The notes: generated by a model from the letters alone, not told the origin. DNA of 33,269 nucleotides from Actinomycetes bacterium (GCA_021803215.1 JAJZLV010000088.1:1-33269), one strand, 5' to 3'. Shown: positions 23,630 to 31,314, counted from the first letter of the stretch. Numbers and translations are program-made.

Positions 23630-23979
23630 TGGAGCGGAGAGTAAGCCCAGGCCTCTATCTCGACGAGGGCGCCGAGAGGAAGGCCGCCGGTCGCAAAGGC
23701 GCTTCTTGCCGGCCGGTGCTCGCCGAAGGCCCCGACGTAGGCCTCGTTCACGATCCCGTAGTCGTCGATGTTGGCGAGCAGGACGGTCGTCTTCACGACG
23801 TCAGCCAGGCTGGCGCCTTCAGCCTTGAGAAGCTCGGCGACGTTGGCGACGGCCTGCCCGGTCTGCGGACCGACACCGCCGGGGACGAACTCCCCCTCGG
23901 TGGTGCGGCCCAGCTGGCCGGAGACTATGAGGAAGTCACCCGCCCGCACTACTGGCGTGTAGGGCCCCACCGGTGGCAT
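23620..23979 (-). CDS. RidA (YjgF/YER057c/UK114) family protein
   Basis: This 119-residue protein has the standard RidA layout: PVGPYTPVVRAGDFLIVSGQLG, a central ANVAELLKAEGASLADVVKTTVLL helix-strand, FGEHRPARSAFATGGLPLGALVEIEAWA at the end. The arginine in RPARSAF matches the residue that contacts the carboxylate of 2-aminoacrylate in active deaminases. RidA proteins hydrolyse reactive enamine/imine intermediates released by PLP enzymes. The ORF track opens at 24012 inside erpA, but ATG 23979 has AAAGGAAG upstream, lies 11 nt after the erpA stop, and starts at the conserved part. It is co-directional with erpA and ends in an intrinsic terminator. Confidence 0.92.
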   Translation of the reverse strand: MPPVGPYTPVVRAGDFLIVSGQLGRTTEGEFVPGGVGPQTGQAVANVAELLKAEGASLADVVKTTVLLANIDDYGIVNEAYVGAFGEHRPARSAFATGGLPLGALVEIEAWAYSPLQSA

Positions 23980-23990
23980 GCCGGCTTCCT

Positions 23991-24356
23991 TTAGCTGAAC
24001 GAGGAGCCGCACCCGCAGGTACGGCTGGCGTTCGGGTTGGAGATGTGGAAGCCGGCGCCCTGCAGGCCGTCCTTGTAGTCGAGGGTGGAGCCCTTCAACA
24101 GGTCGGCGCTGTCTGGGTCGACTACGACCTTCACGTCGCCGAAGCTGCGCACCACGTCGTCGTCGGCCACCTCGGAGTCGAAGAACATCTCGTAGCTGTA
24201 GCCGGAGCAGCCGCCGGGGCGAACGGCGACGCGCAGGGCCAGCTCCGGGTTGCCTTCCTGTTCGAGCAGCTCGGCGACCTTCTTGGCGGCCACCTCCGAG
24301 AGAGTGACCGGACTCGGCCTCCGGCCGATCTGGACTGACGTCGTTGCGATGCTCAC
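23991..24356 (-). CDS. erpA: Fe-S cluster insertion protein, ErpA/HesB/IscA type
   Basis: This 121-residue A-type carrier has the three conserved cysteines: one in RPGGCSGYSYEMFF and two in the C-terminal CGCGSSF. These bind an iron-sulfur cluster and pass it to client apoproteins in the cytoplasm. SDVKVVVDPDSADLLKG-like and DGLQGAGFHISNPNASRTCGCG segments are typical. The start is GTG 24356, with AGGAGG ten nt upstream, a slightly long spacing. It is divergent from the Mrp/ApbC gene, another Fe-S factor, and leads a two-gene transcript with RidA. The WhiB protein 4 kb away is a possible client. Confidence 0.94.
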   Translation of the reverse strand: MSIATTSVQIGRRPSPVTLSEVAAKKVAELLEQEGNPELALRVAVRPGGCSGYSYEMFFDSEVADDDVVRSFGDVKVVVDPDSADLLKGSTLDYKDGLQGAGFHISNPNASRTCGCGSSFS

Positions 24357-24490
24357 GAAGTGATGCCTCCTATGTCCAAAGGAGCCGCCCTTGGAAACGA
24401 TGCAATTGTACCTAGAGGTAGCAACCGCGGACCGCGGGCGGCCATTCCCTTCCCGGTTGTCGCACGACCGCCGTTATCCTCGCGCTTACA

Positions 24491-25657
24491 GTGCATGCGA
24501 ACCCCGAGCTGGCCGAGCGGGTCAAGGATGCCCTGCGATCGGTGGTCGACCCCGAGCTCGGCGACGACATCGTTAGCCTCGGGATGCTCCGGGACGTGAG
24601 GGCCTCCGAGACGGGCGACCTCGTGGTCGAGGTCGCCCTCACGGTGGCCGGCTGTCCCTTGCGGAGCCAGCTCCGAGCAGACGTCGTTCGCGCGGCCCGC
24701 CTCGTTCCCGGTGTGGGCGAGATCGAGGTGCGCACGGGCGTCATGTCGAAGGACGAGCGGGCCGTTTTGATGGACCGGGCCAGGGCGCGGGCCCAGGAGC
24801 GCTCCGCCATCTCGACCGACCTGCCGACGAGCACGCGGGTGCTGGCGATCGCCTCGGGAAAGGGCGGGGTCGGGAAGTCCTCGGTCACGGTCAACCTGGC
24901 GGTCGCCCTTGCGAGAAGGGGGGTGACCGTCGGCGTTCTCGATGCGGACGTGTGGGGCCATTCGGTCCCCCGCCTTCTCGGCATGGCGGGCGAGATCGAG
25001 GCGAGGGACCGCAAGATGATTCCCCTCGAGGCGAGCCTGCCCGGTCTCGAGGGGAGACTGAAGGTCGTCTCGATGGGGTTCCTCGCGGACGAGGACAGCG
25101 CCATCATGTGGCGGGGTCTCGTGCTCAACCGGGCCGTGCAGCACTTCTTGGAGGATGTCGCCTGGGGCGAGGTCGACTACCTCCTCGTCGACCTGCCGCC
25201 CGGCACGGGAGACATCCAGATGGGTCTGGCCCGCATGATGCCCCGTACCGAGGTGCTCATAGTGACGACTCCTCCCCTGGCGGCCCAGAAGGTGGCTGGC
25301 CGGGCGGCCGACATGGCCCGCAAGGGCCACCTACGCGTAGCCGGCGTCATCGAGAACATGTCGCCTTTCGTCTGTGAGCACGGGAGCGAGTACGCCCTTT
25401 TCGGCCGAGGCGGAGGCCGCCGTCTCGCCGCGGAGGTCGGCGTCCCCCTGCTAGGAGAGATCCCCCTCCATCCTGCGGCCGCTGTGGCGGGCGACACCGG
25501 CCGGCCGGTCGCCCTCGGAACCGGGCCCCTTGCCGAGGCCTACGCTGGCATTGCCACCGAGGTGCTCGAGAAGGTGGCACCCCCGATCGAGATGTCCGGC
25601 TGCACCGGCCGCCTGCTCGAAGCGGTCGAAGGGGCTCTCGGGCCGGCTGGCGCCTAG
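24491..25657 (+). CDS. mrp: Mrp/ApbC (NBP35-type) Fe-S carrier ATPase
   Basis: This 388-residue protein has an N-terminal MIP18/DUF59 domain (about 1-85, with VDPELGDDIVSLGML) and a ParA/MinD-like ATPase with deviant Walker A ASGKGGVGKSS, VLDADVWGHSVPRLLG, and LLVDLPPGTGD. Such proteins carry Fe-S clusters to targets. The usual C-terminal CxxC pair is reduced here to one cysteine, in SPFVCEHGSEYALFG, although a later cysteine (MSGCTG) exists. The start is GTG 24491; a TATCCT box (24475-24480) ends ten nt before it, so the mRNA may be leaderless. The stop shares CTAG with the convergent MBL-fold gene. It is divergent from erpA across 134 bp. Confidence 0.93.
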   Translation: MHANPELAERVKDALRSVVDPELGDDIVSLGMLRDVRASETGDLVVEVALTVAGCPLRSQLRADVVRAARLVPGVGEIEVRTGVMSKDERAVLMDRARARAQERSAISTDLPTSTRVLAIASGKGGVGKSSVTVNLAVALARRGVTVGVLDADVWGHSVPRLLGMAGEIEARDRKMIPLEASLPGLEGRLKVVSMGFLADEDSAIMWRGLVLNRAVQHFLEDVAWGEVDYLLVDLPPGTGDIQMGLARMMPRTEVLIVTTPPLAAQKVAGRAADMARKGHLRVAGVIENMSPFVCEHGSEYALFGRGGGRRLAAEVGVPLLGEIPLHPAAAVAGDTGRPVALGTGPLAEAYAGIATEVLEKVAPPIEMSGCTGRLLEAVEGALGPAGA

Positions 25658-26523
25658 GCGGAACGGGTCGCCCGCCAGGGAGCGGAGATCTCGTCCGGCT
25701 CGGGCGATGAGGCCTCACCCTCCTCGCGCAGCTTCAAAAGGTGGGCCCAGACCGAGTAGCGGGCTATCGGGTGGAGCTCCTCTCGGACGTCGGTGTAGAC
25801 GTCGGCGACGATCTCGTCGACCGAGGCCTGGTGGCGAGCGCTCAGCGCAGCCTGGACTGCCCGCTCGCGTGCCAGTCGGTGGCCGATGTAGCCCCGCAAG
25901 ACGTCGAGAGGATTCGAGAGGGCGGGCCCGTGGCCCGGCGCGATCGCCCCGATGGCGGGCGACAGCTCGAGGAGACGTTCGAGTGAGCTCAAGTAGGCCC
26001 TCATCTCCCCGTCGGGCGGGGCGATGACGACCGTCGACCCGCCCATCACGTGGTCACCCGAGAAGAGGAGGCGGCCGCCTCGCTGCGCAAGGTAGCAGAG
26101 GTGGTCGGAGGCGTGACCCGGCGTGTGCAGCGCCACGAGCGGCAGGTCACCCTCGGCGACCACGTCGCCCTCGGCGAGGCGCCGGTCGGGGCGAAAGCCG
26201 TCCCGCTCCTCGTAACCGAGGACGGTCGCTCCCGTCAGCTCGGCGAGGCGCCGGGCGCCCGGGGCGTGGTCGCGATGAGTGTGCGTGACGATCACGGCCT
26301 TCAGCCGTCCGCCGGCCGCCTCGGCCAGCGCAGCCAGGTGACCCTCGTCCTCCGGCCCGGGGTCGATGGCGACGAGCGAGCGAGTCCCGACCAGGTAGGA
26401 GTTGGTGCCCGGCCCCGTCATGATCGAGGGGTTCGGTGCCGTGAGCCGCACGACCCCGTCAGCCACCTCGACGAGCTCGCCCGGGCGGGGGGTCGACAGG
26501 GCGGAAGGATCCAGCAGGCTCAC
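25654..26523 (-). CDS. Metallo-beta-lactamase-fold hydrolase, LACTB2-like
   Basis: This 289-residue protein has NPSIMTGPGTNSYLVG at the start, the metal-binding VTHTHRDHAPGA motif, LHTPGHASDHLCYL, LFSGDHVMGG and IAPGHGP. It ends in a winged-helix-like tail (RERAVQAALSARHQASVDEIV...SVWAHLLKL). This layout matches the LACTB2-type subgroup, some of which are endoribonucleases. The ORF track extends to 27378 through a compositionally aberrant frame antisense-like to the Nudix gene. The GTG at 26523 overlaps the Nudix stop as GTGA and gives a full domain, so it is the start. It is the last gene of a three-gene coupled operon, ending on a shared CTAG with mrp. Confidence 0.92.
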   Translation of the reverse strand: MSLLDPSALSTPRPGELVEVADGVVRLTAPNPSIMTGPGTNSYLVGTRSLVAIDPGPEDEGHLAALAEAAGGRLKAVIVTHTHRDHAPGARRLAELTGATVLGYEERDGFRPDRRLAEGDVVAEGDLPLVALHTPGHASDHLCYLAQRGGRLLFSGDHVMGGSTVVIAPPDGEMRAYLSSLERLLELSPAIGAIAPGHGPALSNPLDVLRGYIGHRLARERAVQAALSARHQASVDEIVADVYTDVREELHPIARYSVWAHLLKLREEGEASSPEPDEISAPWRATRSA

Positions 26524-27344
26524 TTCGAGCGACCCGGGAAGCCGGGACTTCCCGGCGCCTGCGGCAAGGCGTCGTAGCCTTCCTCGCCGGGCAGCAGGAT
26601 GCGCACGCCCTGCTCGGCGAAGACCATCTTCGGCAGGACGACCTCTACCTGTCGCGAGGCGGCTGCCTCGATGAGAGCGCCGGCCTCCTCGAAGCGGCCG
26701 ATCGCCTCCAGGTTCTTGACCGTGGGCAGCCACAGATCGATCTCGCCCGCATCGTGGCGGGCGAGGGCGACCGAGGGGCGGATCCAGGCCGAGTCGATCA
26801 CCTCGACGTCGTCGTGGAGGGCCTGCTGGCCTTCGGGGGCCGGGGCGACGAAAAAGCGGGTGTCGTAGCGTCTCGCCGATCCCTCCGGGGTCACCCAATG
26901 GCTGAAGTAGCAGAGGCGGCCGGCGTCCAAGAAGAGCTCCGCTTGCGCGACGAGGGTGGCGAAGTCCACCTCCTTCGCGTTGAGCCGGCGGCGGCCCTCG
27001 GCCAGCGCTCCAGCTCTCCCTCTTCGCTCGGAGCCGGGGGGACCCTGCTTGCTGCGGGCGAGGAGGATGCCTGCTTCTTCGAAGCACTCTCTGATGGCGG
27101 CTACGAAAAAGGCCAGGCCGTCTCTCCCGACACCGAGCAGCCGGCTCGCCTCCTCGTCGCTTCGCCCGAGGGTGCGGGCAAAGATCTGGCGGCTCGAGTC
27201 TCCCTTGTCGACGGCCCCGCCCGGGAACAGGTGGATGCCGCCCGCCCATTGCGACGACAGGTTGCGCCGCAGCATGAGGACTTCGAGTCCCTCGGCGCCG
27301 TCGCGCACGAGCATGAGGGTGGCGGCCGCCCTGGGGACGATCAC
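26520..27344 (-). CDS. Nudix hydrolase with a split Nudix box
   Basis: This 274-residue Nudix protein has FPGGAVDKGD and then, after an insertion of about 35 residues, AAIRECFEEAGILL, which completes the REXXEEXG catalytic helix. An inserted Nudix box of this kind is known in NUDT19-type CoA-diphosphatases, so hydrolysis of CoA or another nucleoside-diphosphate-linked metabolite is a reasonable guess. The conserved CYFSHWVTPEG segment also fits that subgroup. The start is GTG 27344, overlapping the hydrolase stop by four nt (GTGA); the end overlaps the MBL-fold gene start the same way. The three proteins should be made in coupled amounts. Confidence 0.9.
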   Translation of the reverse strand: MIVPRAAATLMLVRDGAEGLEVLMLRRNLSSQWAGGIHLFPGGAVDKGDSSRQIFARTLGRSDEEASRLLGVGRDGLAFFVAAIRECFEEAGILLARSKQGPPGSERRGRAGALAEGRRRLNAKEVDFATLVAQAELFLDAGRLCYFSHWVTPEGSARRYDTRFFVAPAPEGQQALHDDVEVIDSAWIRPSVALARHDAGEIDLWLPTVKNLEAIGRFEEAGALIEAAASRQVEVVLPKMVFAEQGVRILLPGEEGYDALPQAPGSPGFPGRSK

Positions 27345-28234
27345 GCCACGAAGGTGCTAGAGGCCTCCATCGCATCAAGTATCTCGCTGATCGTCTCTCC
27401 GAACGAGCCGGGAGCCGACAGTGGCCATCCGTGGTTGCCTTTCACCACCCGTCCGTTCACCCCGAGGGCGCGGCACTGGTCGTCGAAACAGGCCCGGGTG
27501 ACGACCCGATCCTGTTCCGCCCAGACGACGGCAGCGGGGAGGCCCGCCTCTCGGAGCCGCTCGAGCTTGTCGCGCAGGTCCCCTTGGCGAATCATGCCGG
27601 CGAGAAGGCCGAGGCTGGCGGGGTGCCAGACGACGTTGTGGGAGAGCTCTCGCAGCAGCCCGAGAGCCGCCCGGGGAAAATGGCCGGTCGGGAACTCCGC
27701 TATCAGGTGATAGCACCAGTCCCAAAGAGGGCGATCGCGCAAGAGGCGCTCGGAGCTTCCGTCTCTCAGCCAGGCAGTCGTTCCGACCGAGCAGACGAGC
27801 ACGGCGGAGGCGACCAGCTCGGGCCGGTCGTGCGCGACCTGGACGGTGACCGCCCCTCCGAAGGAGTGCCCGACCAGGTGGACGGGCTCACCGTCGAGGT
27901 CGGAGCAGCTGTCCAAGAACGAGCTGACCGAGGCGGCGTAGTTCTCGAAGCGGAGGCCGAAGACGGGAGGGTCCGAGCTCTGGCCGAACCCGGGAAGATC
28001 CGGCACGACCAGGCGGTATCCCCGAGCGGCGATCTCCCGGGCCGCCGGCTCGTAGGCGAGGTGTCCGAGCCCCCAGCCGTGCAGCAGCACGACGGTGGGC
28101 CCGTCTCCCTCTATGAGGCCGTAGCCGAACGACCTGCCGGAGATGCGACACACCTCATGGGACATCGGTCTCTGGCGGGGAACGTTTGCCTCGAGCCGCG
28201 TCGAGAGGACCACAAGCGGTGAGAGACGCACCAT
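27341..28234 (-). CDS. Alpha/beta hydrolase
   Basis: This protein of up to 297 residues has the oxyanion-hole motif LLHGWGLG, the nucleophile elbow LVGHSFGGAV, a late acidic position near VVWAEQDRVV, and a final histidine in VKGNHGWPLSAP. A complete Ser-Asp-His triad is therefore likely. Substrate is unknown; thioesterase or esterase roles would fit the neighbouring NUDT19-like Nudix protein. The start is uncertain: ATG 28234 opens the ORF without a good Shine-Dalgarno sequence, and ATG 28165 (MSHEVCRISG) is an alternative. A hairpin sits directly upstream of the longer start. It is the first gene of the hydrolase-Nudix-MBL operon. Confidence 0.88.
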   Translation of the reverse strand: MVRLSPLVVLSTRLEANVPRQRPMSHEVCRISGRSFGYGLIEGDGPTVVLLHGWGLGHLAYEPAAREIAARGYRLVVPDLPGFGQSSDPPVFGLRFENYAASVSSFLDSCSDLDGEPVHLVGHSFGGAVTVQVAHDRPELVASAVLVCSVGTTAWLRDGSSERLLRDRPLWDWCYHLIAEFPTGHFPRAALGLLRELSHNVVWHPASLGLLAGMIRQGDLRDKLERLREAGLPAAVVWAEQDRVVTRACFDDQCRALGVNGRVVKGNHGWPLSAPGSFGETISEILDAMEASSTFVA

Positions 28235-28240
28235 CGTGCT

Positions 28241-28285
28241 GAAGCTACCCAGTCAGAGGGTCGGGTAGCGGGTTTTGTAGCTTTC
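28241..28285 (-). promoter_or_regulatory. Mutually exclusive hairpins upstream of the alpha/beta hydrolase operon
   Basis: In minus-strand order the sequence contains GAAAGCTAC (28285-28277), GCTACCC (28269-28263) and GGGTAGCTTC (28250-28241). The last element can pair with either of the first two: seven bp with GCTACCC, or seven bp with AAGCTAC. It ends seven nt before ATG 28234. The element could be a whiB terminator, a leader that hides the ribosome site, or a protein-binding inverted repeat. Confidence 0.4.
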
Positions 28286-28315
28286 CGCGCCCAGGGTGAG
28301 CGGGGCGCCGCTGGC

Positions 28316-28597
28316 TCAGGCCAGCCGCATCCTCCGGCCCGATCGCCTCTCGAGGAGCTGTTTCCGCTCGGCTTCGTTGAGGCCGCCCCAGATGCCGTGG
28401 GGCTCCTGGATGCGAAGGGCGTAGCCGAGACAGTCCTCCCGAACCGGGCAAGCCCGGCAGATCGCCTTCGCTTCTCGCTCGCGGCCGAGTCGCTCCTCCT
28501 TCCGCTCTACATAGGAGGGCGGGAAGAAGACGAGCGCCTGGGGGCCGCGGCAAGATGCTTTCAACTGCCACTGGTCGTCATGTTGATGGGCGACCAT
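28316..28597 (-). CDS. WhiB-family iron-sulfur transcriptional regulator
   Basis: This 93-residue protein has the four cluster-binding cysteines: C16 (ASCRG), C47 and C50 (ICRACPV), and C56 (DCLGY). A GIWGG turn (68-72) and a basic tail (ERKQLLERRSGRRMRLA) for DNA contact follow. WhiB proteins carry a [4Fe-4S] cluster that senses NO or O2 and often act through the primary sigma factor. The start is ATG 28597, with AGGGAGGGG upstream. The ArsA pair next door recalls the whiB4/wblA neighbourhood, but the FFPPSYVERKEERLGRE region differs from what I remember of WhiB4/WblA, so I do not assign a subclass. It is divergent from the ArsA operon across 196 bp. Confidence 0.95.
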   Translation of the reverse strand: MVAHQHDDQWQLKASCRGPQALVFFPPSYVERKEERLGREREAKAICRACPVREDCLGYALRIQEPHGIWGGLNEAERKQLLERRSGRRMRLA

Positions 28598-28756
28598 TTC
28601 CCCTCCCTCTCAGGTCACCGGGCAGCCGGACCCCCGTCAACGAAGGTTTCGTGCCCCCACAGCAACCCCCGTTCCCGGCTGTCTTCCCTGTTGCCAGGGT
28701 GACTGGCGCGACAGTACCGCCGAGGTTTCTGCTGCACAAGAGCTGAAAGACAAATC

Positions 28757-28784
28757 CTGACGGCGCCACAAGCAGCGATAGTGT
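28757..28784 (+). promoter_or_regulatory. Candidate promoter of the ArsA operon, possibly giving a leaderless mRNA
   Basis: CTGACG (28757-28762) resembles a -35 box, and TAGTGT (28779-28784) resembles a -10 box, with a 16-bp spacer. Transcription would start within a few nt of ATG 28794, which has no Shine-Dalgarno sequence, so the message may be leaderless. Confidence 0.4.
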
Positions 28785-28793
28785 CCCCCCGCG

Positions 28794-29780
28794 ATGGAGC
28801 CGAGAGCCTTTCTTACCCAGAGCCGGGTGCTGGTGGTGGCCGGCAAGGGCGGCGTCGGCAAGACGACAGTCACGGCTGCGCTCGCTCGTCTGGCAGCCGA
28901 CAGCGGCCTCAAGGTCCTCGTGGTCGCTCTCGACGACTCTGGCGCGCTCCCGAGCCTGTTCGGAGCCGATTCTTCGTTCTCCTACGACGAGCAGGTCGTC
29001 TACGAGTCAGGGGCTGGCTCGGTGGTGGCGAGGGTCCTCACCCCGGATGATGCCCTGGTCGAGTACTTGATGGACCATGGGCTGAAGCGGGTGGCCAAGC
29101 GCCTCGTCCAAAGCGGCGTCCTCGACGTTGTCGCGACGGCCATACCGGGCATAAGAGAGATCCTGGTACTCGGCAAGGTCAAACAGATCGAGCGGGCTGG
29201 GGAGTACGACCTCGTCCTGCTCGACGCCCCAGCGACCGGCCATGCCGTGCGGTTCCTCACGAGCGCCAGCGGTCTGCTCGACGCAGCCAGGGGCGGCCCT
29301 CTTCGCAGCCAGGCCTCCGATGTGATCGAGATGCTGCACGACCCCGGGCGCTGCCAGGTGCTGCTCGTGGCCTTACCGGAGGAGACTCCTGTGAACGAGC
29401 TCATCGAGACCGCCTACCGCTTCGAGGACGAGGTAGGAGTCCTCCTCGGTCCGGTCGTCGTCAACTCCTGCTACGAGCAGCTGGAGGGGCTTTCATCCGA
29501 GGTCGGAGCCGCCGCCGCCCTCGCTGGTGAAGAGCTCGAAGCACCCGTCCAGGCCGCCCTCGGGGAGGCCGCGGCCTTCCGCCTCGGACGCCAGGAGCTG
29601 CAGAGCGCTCAGCTGAAGCGCCTGAAGACCGAGCTGCCCCTGCCCGAGCTACGGCTTCCCCACCTCTTTGTGGCCGAGCTCGGCCCGGAAGAGGTTGCTC
29701 GCCTGGCGGCCGCCATCGGGAGCGCCGTCCAGGGGCTTGATGCCTCTGAGCTGGCGGCGGCCACCCGGAGAGCCATCTGA
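28794..29780 (+). CDS. ArsA-like ATPase, first of a pair
   Basis: This 328-residue SIMIBI-class P-loop ATPase has the deviant Walker A VVAGKGGVGKTTVTAALA, including the signature lysine, LVVALDDSGALPSLFG, and the switch II segment VLLDAPATGHAVRFL. It is annotated in many actinobacteria as an anion-transporting ATPase, but no arsenic-binding cysteine cluster or ars genes are present, so arsenite export is unlikely. In mycobacteria the equivalent pair (Rv3679/Rv3680) has been linked to stress and membrane functions; this is from memory. The start is ATG 28794, probably leaderless. The stop overlaps the second ATPase start as TGATG. Confidence 0.92.
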   Translation: MEPRAFLTQSRVLVVAGKGGVGKTTVTAALARLAADSGLKVLVVALDDSGALPSLFGADSSFSYDEQVVYESGAGSVVARVLTPDDALVEYLMDHGLKRVAKRLVQSGVLDVVATAIPGIREILVLGKVKQIERAGEYDLVLLDAPATGHAVRFLTSASGLLDAARGGPLRSQASDVIEMLHDPGRCQVLLVALPEETPVNELIETAYRFEDEVGVLLGPVVVNSCYEQLEGLSSEVGAAAALAGEELEAPVQAALGEAAAFRLGRQELQSAQLKRLKTELPLPELRLPHLFVAELGPEEVARLAAAIGSAVQGLDASELAAATRRAI

Positions 29781-30892
29781 TGGGAGCGGACCTCTCCTGC
29801 CTCGTGCGGGAGCGCTCGACGGTGGTCTGCTGCGGCTCGGGTGGAGCAGGAAAGACCACCACGTCAGCCGCGATCGCTCTTGCCGGCGCGGCCGCCGGAC
29901 GCCGGGCTTGCGTCGTCACGATCGACCCGGCCCGCAGGTTGGCAGACGCCCTCGGTCTCGACGAGCTCGGCAACGACCCGAGGCTCGTCGAGGGCGACTG
30001 GCCGGGCGAGCTCTACGCCCTGATGCTCGATGCCAAGGGCACCTTCGACGACCTCGTCCGCAAGTACGCCGGCGACCCCGAACAGGCCGAACGCATTCTT
30101 GCCAACCGCCTTTACCGGAACCTGACGGCAGCGCTGTCGGGCACACAGGAGTACATGGCCGGCGAGAAGCTCTACGAGCTGTCTGAGTCCGGCCGCTTCG
30201 ACCTCATAGTCGTAGACACGCCTCCGACTCGCAATGCCCTCGACTTCGTCGACGCACCCGGCCGGCTGACGCGCTTTCTGGAGAACCGCTTCTTCCGCAT
30301 CCTGCTCATGCCAGGAAGGGCCTCGATGAAGGCGCTCTCTGTCGCATCCCAGACGCTGCTCCGGACCATCTCGAAAGTGGCCGGCAGCGAGATAGTGGAG
30401 GACGCCATCGCGTTCTTCAGGGCCTTCGAGGGGATGGAGCAGGGTTTCAGAGACAGAGCCAGACGGGTGGAGCAGCTTCTGGCCGACGAGGGCACCGCCT
30501 TCGTCCTCGTGGCCGCGCCCCGGCGGGACTCGGTGGCGGAGGCTCATTACTTCTCGAAGCGGCTCAAGGAAGCGGGCATCCCCGTGGCCGCCCTCATCAT
30601 GAACCGGGTTCTACCCGACTTCAAGGCTGGAGAGAGGACCGAGGGCAAGGCTCGCCAGCTCGTCATTCCCGAGGGCGTTGATGAGGCGAGGGCGGCGCTG
30701 CTGGCTCTCCGGAGGAACCTCGACGAGCTGGAGAAGGTAGCGGCCATCGAGCACGGCTATCTCGCCCAGCTGGAAAGGGGCGTGGAAGGTGAGGTGGTCA
30801 CCGTCCCCTATCTCGCAAACGATGTACACGACCTGGACGGCCTCCGCCTCGTGGCCGAGCACCTGGACGGGCAGATATCCTCCGGGCAATGA
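29780..30892 (+). CDS. ArsA-like ATPase, second of a pair, lacking the signature lysine
   Basis: This 370-residue protein is a paralogue of the preceding ATPase, with P-loop CCGSGGAGKTTTSAAIA, VVTIDPARRLADALGL and VVDTPPTRNALDFVDAPGRL. The P-loop reads GSGGAGKTT, so the signature lysine of the ArsA/MinD class (KGGxGKT) is serine here, while the Walker lysine remains. The pair could form a heterodimer with non-equivalent sites. A long helical middle (about 150-240) differs from the first protein. It is translationally coupled on both sides: TGATG with the first ATPase and ATGA with the receiver gene. Confidence 0.92.
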   Translation: MGADLSCLVRERSTVVCCGSGGAGKTTTSAAIALAGAAAGRRACVVTIDPARRLADALGLDELGNDPRLVEGDWPGELYALMLDAKGTFDDLVRKYAGDPEQAERILANRLYRNLTAALSGTQEYMAGEKLYELSESGRFDLIVVDTPPTRNALDFVDAPGRLTRFLENRFFRILLMPGRASMKALSVASQTLLRTISKVAGSEIVEDAIAFFRAFEGMEQGFRDRARRVEQLLADEGTAFVLVAAPRRDSVAEAHYFSKRLKEAGIPVAALIMNRVLPDFKAGERTEGKARQLVIPEGVDEARAALLALRRNLDELEKVAAIEHGYLAQLERGVEGEVVTVPYLANDVHDLDGLRLVAEHLDGQISSGQ

Positions 30893-31314
30893 TCGAGATC
30901 CTCGTCGTGAGCGACGCTCCGACCGTGAGAGACGACGTGCGGGCGGCCATAGAGGACGACGAGACCGTCGTCCGCGAGCTGACAGACGGCCACGCCGTCC
31001 GCGCCGAGGTGGCGGAGGACCCGCCCGACCTGGTCATCACCGACATGCAGGTGGGGGCCATGGGCGGCGTCGCCATCTGCATGGATCTCCGCCTCGAGGC
31101 TTCGAGCGGCCGCCTGCCGCACGTCCCCGTGCTCGTCCTGCTCGATCGCCGGGCCGACGTCTTCCTCGCCCGTCGCTCGGAGGCAGAGGGCTTTGTCGTC
31201 AAGCCCTTCGACTCGCTTCGGTTGAGGAGGGCGGTCCGGACTCTCGTCGAGGGCGGGACCTACGAGGACGACTCCTACAAGCCGCTCCCACTCCCCTCCG
31301 AGCTCTCGAGCTGA
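30889..31314 (+). CDS. Stand-alone response-regulator receiver protein
   Basis: This 141-residue receiver domain begins with ILVVSDAPTVRDDVRAAI. The phosphorylatable aspartate is in LVITDMQVGAMGG (about residue 52), and the conserved lysine is in FVVKPFDSLRLRRAV. There is no output domain; a short acidic tail follows. The early acidic pair of typical receivers is reduced to a single Asp (VSDAP). No histidine kinase is encoded nearby. Because its ATG overlaps the second ATPase stop (ATGA), it is probably co-expressed with the ATPase pair and may act by protein-protein contact. Confidence 0.88.
   Translation: MIEILVVSDAPTVRDDVRAAIEDDETVVRELTDGHAVRAEVAEDPPDLVITDMQVGAMGGVAICMDLRLEASSGRLPHVPVLVLLDRRADVFLARRSEAEGFVVKPFDSLRLRRAVRTLVEGGTYEDDSYKPLPLPSELSS

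Noticed and set aside
26524-27378. N-terminal ~285 residues of the 574-aa MBL ORF
   Set aside because: The stretch is arginine/proline-rich and out of frame with the Nudix gene that occupies the same DNA. A GTGA overlap start at 26523 explains the MBL gene better.
28794-30892. Arsenic resistance operon (ArsA)
   Set aside because: There are no arsB/acr3, arsC, arsD or arsR neighbours and no arsenite-binding cysteine cluster in either ATPase. The similarity is at family level only.
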